Source: Clostridiales bacterium (lineage in GTDB: Bacteria; Bacillota; Clostridia; Christensenellales; Pumilibacteraceae). Taken from it: 40,405 nucleotides of DNA. Positions 22,697 to 31,296 of the stretch are shown piece after piece (position 1 is the first letter of the stretch; every line of letters starts with the position of its first letter). Made by a program: the position numbers and the translations under genes. The stretch spans positions 5,218 to 45,622 of the forward strand of contig JAFLVD010000015.1 of assembly GCA_022508485.1 (NCBI GenBank), given 5' to 3'. The notes under the pieces were generated by a model, which saw only the letters and a program-made list of their open reading frames with translations, was not told where the DNA came from and ran no database searches.

Positions 22697-25129
22697 TTAC
22701 GTTGTGGGCTTTTTAACGCGTTTAAGGTGCCAGATACCTTTGGCGTAGTCGATTATGGAACGGTCGGACGAGAAGATACCGGCCTTTGCGATATTGACAA
22801 GCGCCATCTTGTTCCACTTGCTCTTTTGCTTGTACGCGACGTCCATCTCGCTCGCCGATTTAAGGTAGTCGTCGAAGTCGAGTAAGCACATGTACGGGTC
22901 GGCAACGTTGTAGTGGCCCGCGATAAGGTAGTCGGCGATATCCGAAAAGCTCTCGCCGGCAAAGCCCACTCTAAGCCTATCCACGACGCGCTTAATGTCG
23001 TCGTTATGGGTGTAAATGGTGGTGGAGTTATAGCCGGCGCGCCAAGCGCGTTCCACTTCCTCGGTTTTCAGTCCGAAGATAAAGATGTTGTCGTCGCCAA
23101 CGCGCTCGCCTATCTCGACGTTGGCGCCGTCGAGCGTACCGAGCGTTACCGCGCCGTTTATCATGAACTTCATGTTGGACGTACCCGACGCTTCTTTGCC
23201 GGCAAGCGAAATCTGCTCGCTGACCTCGGACGCCGGGATAAGGTGCTCGGCCTGAGTAACGTTGTAGTTTTCGACGAACATAACGTCAAGCTTTTCCTTT
23301 ACCGCAGGGTGAGCCTGAATTTCCTGCGAGAGGCTGTTTATAAGCTGGATAATGCGCTTTGCGTGCATATAGCTGCCGGCCGCCTTCGCGCCGAATATAA
23401 ACGTCTGCGGCGTAACTTCCTTTTGGGGATTGTCGAGAAGCTCGAGGTAGTAATGCACGATTTTAAGCACGTTAAGAAGCTGACGCTTATATTCGTGAAG
23501 CCGCTTAATCTGCGTGTCGAAGCGCGACTCGGGATTGAGCTTAAAGCCGGTCGTCTTGTAGATGTACGCGGCGTAATCGACCTTGTTCTTACGCTTGATT
23601 TTACCGATCCTATCGAGCACGGTCTTGTCGTCCGCAAATTTGAGAAGGTTTTCAAGCGTTTCGGGCTTGGTGTAGTACTCGTCGCCGATAAGCTCGGTTA
23701 TAAGCGAAGAAAGGTGCGGATTGGACTGAATAAGCCAGCGTCTGTGCGTTATGCCGTTGGTAACGTTTGTAAACCTGTCCGGATACACCTCGTTAAAGTC
23801 GCTGAATATGGTCTGCTTTATAATATCGCTGTGCAGAGCCGAAACGCCGTTTACCTTTTCGGAACCGATAACGCAGAGGTTGGCCATTTTTACCTGGTTA
23901 TTGTTGATAATCTGCATACCGGCAATCTTGCCGCCGTCCACGCCGCGCTCTTGCATGGCGGCGATAAAGCGTTTGTTAATCTCGCAAGTTATGGCGTAAA
24001 TACGCGGCAGAACGTTCCTGAACGTGTTTTCGTCCCACTTTTCGAGCGCTTCCGCCATGACGGTGTGGTTGGTGTAGTTAACGGTCCGGCTGGTAATATT
24101 CCAAGCGTCGTCCCAGCTGTAATCGTACTCGTCCATAAGCAAGCGCATAAGCTCGGGAATAGCGAGCGCCGGGTGCGTGTCGTTGGCGTGTACGACAACC
24201 TTTTCGGCGAGGTTGTCGAGGCTCTTGTAAAGGCGCAGGTGGTCTTTAATAATAGAGTGCAGCGACGCGGAAACGAGGAAATATTCCTGTTGGAGACGAA
24301 GCTGCTTGCCCTGCGAGTGATCGTCGGACGGGTACAGAACCTTGCTTATAAGCTGTGCCTCGTTCTCGTACTGCATCGCCTTTTCGTAGTCGCCGCGCGA
24401 GAAAGAGTGCATATCGAACTGATTGGACGAGGTGGACGACCAAAGTCTCAGCACGCTTACTCCGGCGTTGTCGCCGTAGCCGGAAATCATAACGTCGTTG
24501 GCGATTGCGTCGACGCACGTACTGCCCACGTAGCGAACGCGCATTTTTCCGTCCTCTTCGTATTCTTCCACTCTTCCGCCGAAGTTTATGGTAAAGCGCT
24601 TATCCGAGCGCGGCATCATCCACACCTCGCCGCTCGGCAGCCACATATCGGGAAGTTCGACCTGCTGATTTTCGACTATGCGCTGGCGGAACAGACCGTA
24701 CTGATATTTAATGGTAAAGCCCATTGCCGGATAGTTGAGCGTAGCGAGCGAATCCATAAAGCAGGAAGCAAGCCTGCCCAAGCCGCCGTTACCCAGTCCG
24801 GCGTCGCTTTCGCGCTCGAAAATGCTTTCGAGCGAGAAGCCCATTTTTTTAAGGCACGTGGAAAACTGTTCGGTAAGTCCCAGGTTGAACAGGTTGTTTT
24901 TAAGCGACCTTCCGATAAGGAATTCCATGCAGATGTAGTAAACCTTTTTGTACTTGCCCTGAGCGATACGCGCGTTGTTTTCCTGCTTTTTCTGCAACAG
25001 AATGTCGCGGATAACGAGCGCGACGGCCTTGTACATTTGGTCTTCCGTCGCTTTTTGGGGCGTGATGGCAAAGTAGCGCGCAAGCTTGTCTAAAATTAAC
25101 TCTTGCACTTCGTTGGTAGTCTTGTTCAT
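22697..25129 (-). CDS. glgP: Glycogen/starch phosphorylase, 810 aa
   Basis: GT35 family. The PLP-binding segment EASGTSNMKFMINGAVTLG (Lys binds pyridoxal phosphate) is near residue 650. GLGNGGLGRLASCFMDSLA and VHANDTHPALAIPELMR are also conserved. It removes glucose-1-phosphate from the non-reducing ends of glycogen. Length is typical. GGAGG precedes the ATG. It sits in the glycogen operon 70 bases after glgA. Confidence 0.97.
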   Translation of the reverse strand: MNKTTNEVQELILDKLARYFAITPQKATEDQMYKAVALVIRDILLQKKQENNARIAQGKYKKVYYICMEFLIGRSLKNNLFNLGLTEQFSTCLKKMGFSLESIFERESDAGLGNGGLGRLASCFMDSLATLNYPAMGFTIKYQYGLFRQRIVENQQVELPDMWLPSGEVWMMPRSDKRFTINFGGRVEEYEEDGKMRVRYVGSTCVDAIANDVMISGYGDNAGVSVLRLWSSTSSNQFDMHSFSRGDYEKAMQYENEAQLISKVLYPSDDHSQGKQLRLQQEYFLVSASLHSIIKDHLRLYKSLDNLAEKVVVHANDTHPALAIPELMRLLMDEYDYSWDDAWNITSRTVNYTNHTVMAEALEKWDENTFRNVLPRIYAITCEINKRFIAAMQERGVDGGKIAGMQIINNNQVKMANLCVIGSEKVNGVSALHSDIIKQTIFSDFNEVYPDRFTNVTNGITHRRWLIQSNPHLSSLITELIGDEYYTKPETLENLLKFADDKTVLDRIGKIKRKNKVDYAAYIYKTTGFKLNPESRFDTQIKRLHEYKRQLLNVLKIVHYYLELLDNPQKEVTPQTFIFGAKAAGSYMHAKRIIQLINSLSQEIQAHPAVKEKLDVMFVENYNVTQAEHLIPASEVSEQISLAGKEASGTSNMKFMINGAVTLGTLDGANVEIGERVGDDNIFIFGLKTEEVERAWRAGYNSTTIYTHNDDIKRVVDRLRVGFAGESFSDIADYLIAGHYNVADPYMCLLDFDDYLKSASEMDVAYKQKSKWNKMALVNIAKAGIFSSDRSIIDYAKGIWHLKRVKKPTT

Positions 25130-25199
25130 ATCTCCTCCGTAGCCGAAATAAGTTGATTTGTGAGCGTATTAAAAGCGCAGTGAATTGGTCCGACGGGGA

Positions 25200-26681
25200 T
25201 TAACGCCCCATTAACGATTTATAAATGTCGACGTACTTGCCTGCCGATTTTTCCCAGGAAAAGTCGCAAGCCATGGCGCGCTTAACAAGCGCGAGCCACT
25301 CGTCCTTGTGATAGTGATACATGGAAACGGCGCGCGTAATGGTTTTATCCATAACGTCGGAGTCGTATTCCTCAAACATAAAGCCGTTGCCGCCGTCGCG
25401 GTCCTTGTCTACGTCGACTATGGAATCGATAAGACCGCCGGTAGCGCGAACAATGGGGATAGTGCCGTAGCGGCACGCCATCATCTGCGTAAGACCGCAC
25501 GGCTCGGTGCGGCTGGGCAACAAGCACATATCGGCGCCTGCAAGCACTTTTGCCGCAAGGTCGGTATTATATGTTATGAGTGAACGAACCCTTCGGTCGT
25601 ACATATTTTGAATAAACGCGAGATACCCTTCGATATCCGTATCGCCCTGGCCCATAATAACAAGCTGAATATTCGTGTCGAGAATGTTCCCGTTGGGGCT
25701 GACCTTGTTTATCGACTTGCGAAGCAGGTCGTAGCCCTTGTTGCTGACCATAGGCGCAACCATGCAGATCATGGGGATTTCGGGATCCTCGGGAAGGGAA
25801 AGCATACGCTGCAAAGCGACCTTGTTCTCCTTCTTTTTCTCGATAGACGCCGCGTCGTAGTTTACGAACATCGATTTGCTTGTCGCCGGGTCGATCTTTT
25901 CGGTGTCGATACCGTTGAGTATTCCCACAAGCTTGTCGCGGCACTGAATGAGCACGCCGTCAAGCCCACACGAATATTCGGGCAGACGGATCTCACGCGC
26001 GTACTGCGGCGACATGGTGGTAATATAGTCGCACGTTGTAATCGCGCCCTTAACGAGATTTATCTTGCCGTTGTACTCGACAAGAGGGATGTCCTCGTCG
26101 GAAATTCCGAACACGTCGCCTGCGATAACAAGCGGATAAATGCCCTGATACCCGATATTGTGAATGGTAAACACGTTGCGGATTTTACCGTACCCCGTTT
26201 TGTTCTTGTATTCGAGCGCGTAGTAAATGGGAACGAGCGCGGTCAGGTGATCGTTGGACTGAAGCACGTCGGGCGTAAAATCGAGATACGGAATAAGCTC
26301 GAGCGCGGCGCGCGAGAAGAAAGCGAACCGCTCGGCGTCGTCGTAATAGCCGTAAATGTTACTGCGCTTAAAGTAGTACTCGTTATCCACAAAGTAGTAG
26401 GTAATTCCGTCGCAAACAAGCTCGTACAGTCCGCAGTATTGCGTGCGCCAGGACAGAGCGACGTTAATATTGGTAATAAACGTCATCTGTTCCTTGTACC
26501 TGTACGCAATGTCCTCGTAGAGCGGCAGCATAACGCGCGCGTCCGCCTTTCCCGTCTTTTTAAGCGCGCGCGGAAGACTCGCGCACACCTCACCCATTCC
26601 ACCCGTCGCGGCAAACGGAACAGCCTCCGTCGTAACGAACAGAATCTTAGGGGCCTTTGTTTTAGGCATTGTTTTAGGCAT
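25200..26681 (-). CDS. glgA: Glycogen synthase, GT5 family, 493 aa
   Basis: The N-terminal Rossmann domain begins ILFVTTEAVPFAATGGMGEV, and the C-terminal one contains RTEPCGLTQMMACRYGTIPIVRATGG, the family's donor-binding segment. It extends alpha-1,4-glucan from a nucleotide-glucose donor. The usual Lys of the KTGGL motif is replaced by Ala (AATGGM), as I recall in some other Clostridia. It has a strong GGAGGAAG site and lies 69 bases after glgB. No glgC is in the window, so the ADP-glucose source is elsewhere or different. Confidence 0.95.
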   Translation of the reverse strand: MPKTMPKTKAPKILFVTTEAVPFAATGGMGEVCASLPRALKKTGKADARVMLPLYEDIAYRYKEQMTFITNINVALSWRTQYCGLYELVCDGITYYFVDNEYYFKRSNIYGYYDDAERFAFFSRAALELIPYLDFTPDVLQSNDHLTALVPIYYALEYKNKTGYGKIRNVFTIHNIGYQGIYPLVIAGDVFGISDEDIPLVEYNGKINLVKGAITTCDYITTMSPQYAREIRLPEYSCGLDGVLIQCRDKLVGILNGIDTEKIDPATSKSMFVNYDAASIEKKKENKVALQRMLSLPEDPEIPMICMVAPMVSNKGYDLLRKSINKVSPNGNILDTNIQLVIMGQGDTDIEGYLAFIQNMYDRRVRSLITYNTDLAAKVLAGADMCLLPSRTEPCGLTQMMACRYGTIPIVRATGGLIDSIVDVDKDRDGGNGFMFEEYDSDVMDKTITRAVSMYHYHKDEWLALVKRAMACDFSWEKSAGKYVDIYKSLMGR

Positions 26682-26750
26682 AATATATCTCTTCCTCCGA
26701 TAAGGAATTATTCGCGCATGTTTTAACGCGCATTTAATCCGTAATTATTA

Positions 26751-28943
26751 TTATTTTTTGCCGGGCTTTTTAGCAGCCGGCTTTTTCTCTTCTTTTTTGG
26801 TTTCCGCAGGCTTTTTGGCCGTTTCCTTTTTGGCCGTTTCCTTTTTGGCGGATTTTTTCTCGGCGGATTTTTCCTTCTTCTCCGCTTTTTCTACGGGTTT
26901 GTCCGCTTTCTTTTCTTCCTTCTTTTCCACTTTCTTTTCTACTTTCTTCTCGGTTTTCTTTTCGGTCTTTTTCGCTGTGGGTTTTTCCGATTTTTCGACT
27001 TTGGCCGTTGCCGCCATTTTCTCGGCGTCGGCCTTGGATATAACGGGTGCCTCGCCCGGCTTTAACGGAAGGGTTTTGGGCTTTGCCTTTTCCTTTTCCT
27101 TAGCGCTCGGGCAGTATAAGAGAATGCCGCCCATGGGAGGAACGTCTATGCACAGCGAGTCGTCCTTGCCGTGGCTTGCGATTTTTTCGGTATTGTACTT
27201 TTTGCCGGACTGGTCCCACTTGTAAATCTCGGTGCGGATAAGCTCGGTGTATTCGCCCTCGTGCGCGCCGAAGCGGTACGCCTCGCGCGGCGCCGGCGAG
27301 AAGTTTATAATAGCAACCATGCGGTTGTCGTCGCTGTCGCGGCGCTCGTAGACGAGAATGTTCTGCTGATAATCGTCCGCGACGAGCCATTCGAAGCCGC
27401 GCCAGTCGTAGTCTATCTGGTGCATGGCAGGATAGTTGCGATAAATGCCGTTAAGAGTGCCGACAAACTTTTTCATATCGGAATGCGCCGGATAGTCGAG
27501 CACGGACCAATCAAGCTCTTTGGAGAAGTTCCACTCGTTAAACTGCCCTATTTCCGCGCCCATAAAGAGAAGCTTTTTGCCGGGGTGCGAGAACATGTAA
27601 ACGAGGAAGTTTCTGAGCCCGGCAAACTTCATGTCGTAGTCGCCCGGCATTTTGTTAATGAGCGAGCCCTTGCCGTAAACAACCTCGTCGTGCGAGATGG
27701 GCAGGATAAAATTCTCGGTAAACGCGTAGATCATCGAGAAGGTTATAGTGTTGTGGTGGTACTTGCGAAAAACCGGGTCGGTCTTGATGTAAGCGAGTGT
27801 GTCGTTCATCCAGCCCATGTTCCACTTAAAGTTAAAGCCCAAGCCGCCCATATCGACGGGACGGGAAACGCCGCCCCACGCGGTAGATTCCTCGGCAATC
27901 ATGAGAGCTTTGGGGTACTTGGCGAAAATCGCGGTGTTAAGGCGACGCAAAAAGTCGACCGCCTCGAGGTTTTCGTTGCCGCCGTAGATGTTGGGACGCC
28001 ACTCGTACCTGCCGTAATCGAGGTAGAGCATACTCGCAACGGCGTCTACGCGCAGTCCGTCGACGTGATACTTGTCAAGCCAGTAGAAGGCGTTACTTAT
28101 AAGGAAGTTACGCACCTCGTTGCGACCGTAGTCGAAGCAGCGCGTCCCCCACTCTTTGTGTTCCATGCGCAGCGGATCGCTGTGCTCGTAGAGCGGACCG
28201 CCGTCAAACTCGTACAGTCCGTCGCCGTTTTTGGGGAAGTGTCCGGGCACCCAGTCGAGAATAACGCCTATTCCCACGGAGTGCATTTTGTCTACGAGAT
28301 AGGCAAAGTCCTCGGGCGTGCCGTAGCGCGACGTGGGAGCGTAGTAACCGGTAACCTGATAGCCCCACGACCCATCGAAAGGATACTCGGCAATGCCGAG
28401 AAGCTCGAGGTGCGTGTAGCCGAGTTCTTTGAGATAGTCCGCCATCTCGTCGGCAAACTTGCGGTAAGAAAAATTATTGCCGTCCGCATACTTGCGCCAG
28501 GACGCGATATGCGCCTCGTAAATGCTCATGGGCGCAGAGTACGGATCGGGCTTATTCGCCATATATTTGTCGTCCGTCCACTTAAACTCGTCAACCGTTA
28601 CGACTTTGGCATTCGTCCCTTCAAAGGTCTCGCGGTGGAACGCGAACGGATCGCATTTGTAAATAGGATAGGAAAATCCGTTTTCTATATAGAACTTGTA
28701 GTTGTCGTATAGCTTAACGCCTTTGACGGTCGCCTCCCAAATCCCTGCCTCGGTAATCTTTTCCATACGGTTGGCTTCAACGTCCCAACCGTTAAAATCG
28801 CCGATAACGGATATGGAGGTAGCGCGCGTCGACCAAACACGGAAAACCGCCGTGCCGGTCTTTTTGTCGTAATGACAGCCAAGATACTTATACGCGTCGA
28901 ACATGTCGCCGTGATGATAAGCGTCCAACAACTTGATATCCAT
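26751..28943 (-). CDS. glgB: 1,4-alpha-glucan branching enzyme with Lys-rich tail, 730 aa
   Basis: An N-terminal CBM48 domain (VFRVWSTRATSISVIGDFNG, about 33-52) is followed by a GH13 barrel with DWVPGHFPK, GLRVDAVASM (nucleophile Asp), IAEES (acid Glu) and ISHDEV. It makes alpha-1,6 branches in glycogen. ATG 28943 has GGAGAG at good spacing. The longer frame from 29036 starts before the promoter and is rejected. The last 119 residues are unlike the family: a Lys/Glu/Ala/Pro stretch with KKTEKKVEKK-like words. The tail may bind polyanions, glycogen or partner enzymes, but this is not known. It is the first gene of the operon. Confidence 0.95.
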   Translation of the reverse strand: MDIKLLDAYHHGDMFDAYKYLGCHYDKKTGTAVFRVWSTRATSISVIGDFNGWDVEANRMEKITEAGIWEATVKGVKLYDNYKFYIENGFSYPIYKCDPFAFHRETFEGTNAKVVTVDEFKWTDDKYMANKPDPYSAPMSIYEAHIASWRKYADGNNFSYRKFADEMADYLKELGYTHLELLGIAEYPFDGSWGYQVTGYYAPTSRYGTPEDFAYLVDKMHSVGIGVILDWVPGHFPKNGDGLYEFDGGPLYEHSDPLRMEHKEWGTRCFDYGRNEVRNFLISNAFYWLDKYHVDGLRVDAVASMLYLDYGRYEWRPNIYGGNENLEAVDFLRRLNTAIFAKYPKALMIAEESTAWGGVSRPVDMGGLGFNFKWNMGWMNDTLAYIKTDPVFRKYHHNTITFSMIYAFTENFILPISHDEVVYGKGSLINKMPGDYDMKFAGLRNFLVYMFSHPGKKLLFMGAEIGQFNEWNFSKELDWSVLDYPAHSDMKKFVGTLNGIYRNYPAMHQIDYDWRGFEWLVADDYQQNILVYERRDSDDNRMVAIINFSPAPREAYRFGAHEGEYTELIRTEIYKWDQSGKKYNTEKIASHGKDDSLCIDVPPMGGILLYCPSAKEKEKAKPKTLPLKPGEAPVISKADAEKMAATAKVEKSEKPTAKKTEKKTEKKVEKKVEKKEEKKADKPVEKAEKKEKSAEKKSAKKETAKKETAKKPAETKKEEKKPAAKKPGKK

Positions 28944-29007
28944 ATAACTCTCCGAATAATGTATAGTAGGCGGTAAGCCGCTATTCCGCACTTTACCACC
29001 ATATCGA

Positions 29008-29036
29008 ATTATACACCAAATCAAGGGAATAATCAA
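29008..29036 (-). promoter_or_regulatory. Promoter of the glycogen operon
   Basis: On the minus strand, TTGATT (29036-29031), 17-base spacer, TATAAT (29013-29008). The leader is about 58 bases to ATG 28943. Confidence 0.82.
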
Positions 29037-29386
29037 GCCTTTTTAAAAAATTGTACCGCTAATTATAACCGCATATTTCACCGCCCGCTGCCCTGCCTTT
29101 TCTCGCCCTGCGCTTTATATTAACACCCTTCCGATTATTATAACGACTTCAAATCCACTGCCGCGCCTTAGTCCCCTAAGGTGTCTTGTTAACACGCCGC
29201 CCATCACCCCAAGCAACGTCGAGGGGTCTAGGCGAACCGCCGCATAGTGGTAAGCTCAATCGGCATAAAGCCTTCCCCGTGGGGGAAGGTGTCGAGCGAT
29301 AGCGAGACGGATGAGGGGCGACCGATAATAAATGAAGAATGAAAAATATTCACGAAAGCGGCTACCTCTTCACTCTTCACTATTCC
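29037..29386. other. Intergenic stretch with interspersed repeat
   Basis: No gene is seen. At 29271-29289 lies CCTTCCCC, GTG, GGGGAAGG, followed by GTCGAGCGATAGCGAGACGG and ATGAGGGGCGACC, a unit of about 57 bases (29266-29322). I know close relatives of this unit as a common intergenic repeat in Oscillospirales and related gut Firmicutes. A run of TTCACT words follows at 29370-29395. Confidence 0.5.
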
Positions 29387-30139
29387 CTATTCACTCGCCG
29401 CGCCGGCGGCGCTTATCTTTTCCTCATAAACCGCCGAGCACGCCACGTCGCCGAACTTATCGACGGTCAGCTTTTCGCGGCACACCGTTTTTATGGGCTT
29501 AATCCCGTCGACGTAAAGCACGACCTCGACCGAGCTGTACTTTGGCGACTTGGCGCTGCCGAGCGCGGACTTAACGCCGACCGCACTGTTTACCGTCGAC
29601 TTTTTCGGGTCGAGAGTATAGGTGTATTCGTTTTCGCCCGACTTAACCGCGGAAAGAATATTGCCGTCAAGCTCATATCTGATAAGCCCGAGCGGCGGCG
29701 CGCCGTAGTGTGAAAGGTACTCCTTTTTCGATATTTCTTTGAGCGCAGGGTATTTCGCCTTTCCGCGCGAAAATTTCCCGTGGGAAACGTAGTACTTGCC
29801 GTCAAGATAAGAACGCTTAATCGCAGTCTTTACGAATGCGGAGACGCTCTCGGCGCGCTCGGAATAATTTCCGTTTATTACCTCGCGCTCACCGTAAATC
29901 TTTTGAACGTATTTAATGCCGAAAACTCGCGCTTCCACCTCGCCGTACATGGAAGCGGTAAAGCCGTGCTCGCTTGCATAGCCGCACGCGCGTTCGAGAA
30001 CCTCGACCGCCGCAGGGTCGACTTCCTCGGCGGAGGCGGAATACGACCCGACCGGGAAAAACACCGCGCCGTAAACGGCAAAAACGGCAAGCGCGAAAGC
30101 GAGCGCGCAAAACGAAAGCAAAACCCTGTTGTTTTTCAT
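29387..30139 (-). CDS. Secreted protein of unknown function, 250 aa
   Basis: MKNNRVLLSFCALAFALAVF begins a signal peptide with a probable cut after SASA, before EEVDPAA. The exported part is a beta-rich domain of about 205 residues (GFTASMYGEVEARVFGIKYV, then YTYTLDPKKSTVNSAVG) that resembles lipoprotein-localisation-type folds, but I cannot assign a family. The first TTG of the frame is not a good start. ATG 30139 gives the proper signal peptide, although no clear ribosome site precedes it. The stop lies in a repeat-rich stretch. Confidence 0.65.
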   Translation of the reverse strand: MKNNRVLLSFCALAFALAVFAVYGAVFFPVGSYSASAEEVDPAAVEVLERACGYASEHGFTASMYGEVEARVFGIKYVQKIYGEREVINGNYSERAESVSAFVKTAIKRSYLDGKYYVSHGKFSRGKAKYPALKEISKKEYLSHYGAPPLGLIRYELDGNILSAVKSGENEYTYTLDPKKSTVNSAVGVKSALGSAKSPKYSSVEVVLYVDGIKPIKTVCREKLTVDKFGDVACSAVYEEKISAAGAASE

Positions 30140-30182
30140 GTGTATAGTATGCGCGCACAAAAGCCAAATAACCTAAAAACGC

Positions 30183-30211
30183 TTTACTTTATTTGTATCA
30201 AACGCTATAAT
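30183..30211 (+). promoter_or_regulatory. tRNA-Ser promoter
   Basis: TTTACT at 30183-30188, 17-base spacer, TATAAT at 30206-30211. The tRNA begins about 45 bases after the predicted start. Confidence 0.8.
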
Positions 30212-30261
30212 AAAGCATACGAAAACTCGAAAGAGCAAAAACCGAACAACTAAACAATTAC

Positions 30262-30350
30262 GGAGGCATACCGAAGCGGTCACAACGGGGCGGTCTTGAA
30301 AACCGTTTGGGTGCAAGCCCACGGGGGTTCGAATCCCTCTGCCTCCGCCA
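30262..30350 (+). tRNA. tRNA-Ser (anticodon TGA)
   Basis: GGAGGCA pairs with TGCCTCC, G discriminator, CCA encoded. The anticodon arm GCGGT, CTTGAAA, ACCGT gives anticodon TGA. The long variable arm TTTGGGTGCAAGCCCACGG is the class II mark of tRNA-Ser. Its 3' end (30331-30350) recurs, imperfectly, at 30549-30568 and 32245-32264. Confidence 0.97.
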
Positions 30351-30386
30351 AAAATCGGCAAAAGCGTAAGCGATTGCCGATTTTTA
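30350..30386 (+). terminator. Terminator after tRNA-Ser
   Basis: AAAATCGGCA at 30351-30360 pairs with TGCCGATTTT at 30375-30384, followed by T. It starts at the last base of the tRNA. Confidence 0.88.
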
Positions 30387-30477
30387 CTTATTAACTATTC
30401 ACTTTTCACTATTCACTAAATACCATCTGCCGTTTTTTGGCGGTAAGTAAGAGGTAATAGTGAATAGTGAATAAGTA
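30385..30477. repeat. Inverted repeat of TTCACTA words
   Basis: Left arm 30385-30418 (with CTATTCACTTTTCACTATTC) and right arm 30455-30477 (with AGTGAATAGTGAATAAG) are complementary in part, around an inner CTGCCGTTTTTTGGCGG. It resembles a small non-coding mobile or palindromic element. No gene is present between 30386 and 30799. Confidence 0.5.
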
Positions 30478-30514
30478 GGGACCGCTTCGCGGTGATTGAT
30501 TTAATTATATTATA

Positions 30515-30568
30515 GCCGCTTGCGCAAAGGCCGTGCGCGAATCCGCGGCAATCCCTCTGCCTCCGCCA
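30515..30568 (+). repeat. tRNA-associated repeat unit, copy 1 behind tRNA-Ser
   Basis: GCTTGCGCAAAGGCCGTGCG, then CGAATCCGCGG, then CAATCCCTCTGCCTCCGCCA. The last 20 bases equal the tRNA-Ser 3' end except for the first base. A small hairpin CGCG, AATC, CGCG lies in the core. It looks like an attachment-type duplication fused to a hairpin element. Confidence 0.7.
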
Positions 30569-30710
30569 AATCAAGGCGTACCCCTTGTGGGTGCGCTTTT
30601 GTGTTGGCGGAAAAGGCGACTCGGCAATAAGAACTGCGCCCGATGTTAGTCTAAAAACCATTCGACATATAAAAAATAGCCATTATCAATTCCCGAAAAA
30701 GCTATTTCGG

Positions 30711-30752
30711 GCGCCAAAGGCCGAGCGCGATTCCGCGCACAATCTCTATTCT
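30711..30752 (+). repeat. Degenerate repeat unit
   Basis: GCGCCAAAGGCCGAGCGCGA, then TTCCGCGCACAATCTCTATTC. The core follows copy 1, and the hairpin is kept by changes on both sides (GCGCG, ATTC, CGCGC). The tRNA part is decayed. Confidence 0.5.
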
Positions 30753-30799
30753 AAAAACAACCCGACGTCGCTTAATGCGGCATCGGGCTTAAAAATAAT

Positions 30800-31294
30800 T
30801 TAATATATGTCTTTATACACCTTTATATCGTCCTCGTGCACTTCCAATTCCGCAATATCAAACCCTGTCTCTTCGTCCGAAAATATTACGTCCCACTTGC
30901 TTCTGATTGCATAACCGAACATTACGACGCCTTTGTCGCCTTTTTTAATTCCTGCTTCCACGTATTGCGGCTTTTCGTTAATAAGTATAACCTCGTCATG
31001 TTCCTTGAATTTAGGCGGCTTCAACTTGGTATGAGTGTAAAAATCGGGGCCTTTTATTTCGTCCAAAAAGTCTTTAATCCAATCCGGGTGCATATCGGAG
31101 CTGTACTTTAAGTCTTTCGTTTTTGCCTTTGCAACCGCAAACGCGCCGTAGTTATACGGATCTAAAAACTGAACTATCCATTCGTCGGTAGCGGCTATAT
31201 AAGACACCAAAACGCCGCCACAGCCCTTAAAGATATTTTTGGCGCTTAATTCTTCCGTATCGTTTATTAATTTTACAAAATCGCTTACTTGCAT
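30800..31294 (-). CDS. Probable immunity-type protein, 164 aa
   Basis: The N-terminal part (MQVSDFVKLINDTEELSA, about 1-95) is a small alpha/beta domain. The C-terminal 65 residues (KFKEHDEVILINEKPQYVEA, then GDKGVVMFGYAI) look like an SH3-like beta barrel of the DUF4926 kind, often seen in immunity proteins. It is cytoplasmic, without a signal. AAGGAA precedes ATG 31294. It starts two bases after the gene for a toxin-like protein, the typical toxin/immunity order. The role is inferred from pairing and fold. Confidence 0.6.
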   Translation of the reverse strand: MQVSDFVKLINDTEELSAKNIFKGCGGVLVSYIAATDEWIVQFLDPYNYGAFAVAKAKTKDLKYSSDMHPDWIKDFLDEIKGPDFYTHTKLKPPKFKEHDEVILINEKPQYVEAGIKKGDKGVVMFGYAIRSKWDVIFSDEETGFDIAELEVHEDDIKVYKDIY

Positions 31295-31296
31295 AA

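Noticed and set aside
22913-25093. Plus-strand open frame of 726 codons opposite glgP
   Set aside because: It mirrors the codon pattern of glgP. The long open frame is an effect of GC-rich codons on the true strand.
27171-28712. Plus-strand open frame of 513 codons opposite glgB
   Set aside because: Antisense shadow of a clear GH13 gene, no ribosome site and no known domain.
28944-29036. Upstream extension of GlgB
   Set aside because: The promoter -10 at 29008-29013 lies inside it, and GGAGAG serves ATG 28943.
30173-30361. Minus-strand frame with GGGRGIRTPVGLHPNGFQDR
   Set aside because: It is the antisense translation of the tRNA-Ser gene, a well-known false protein.
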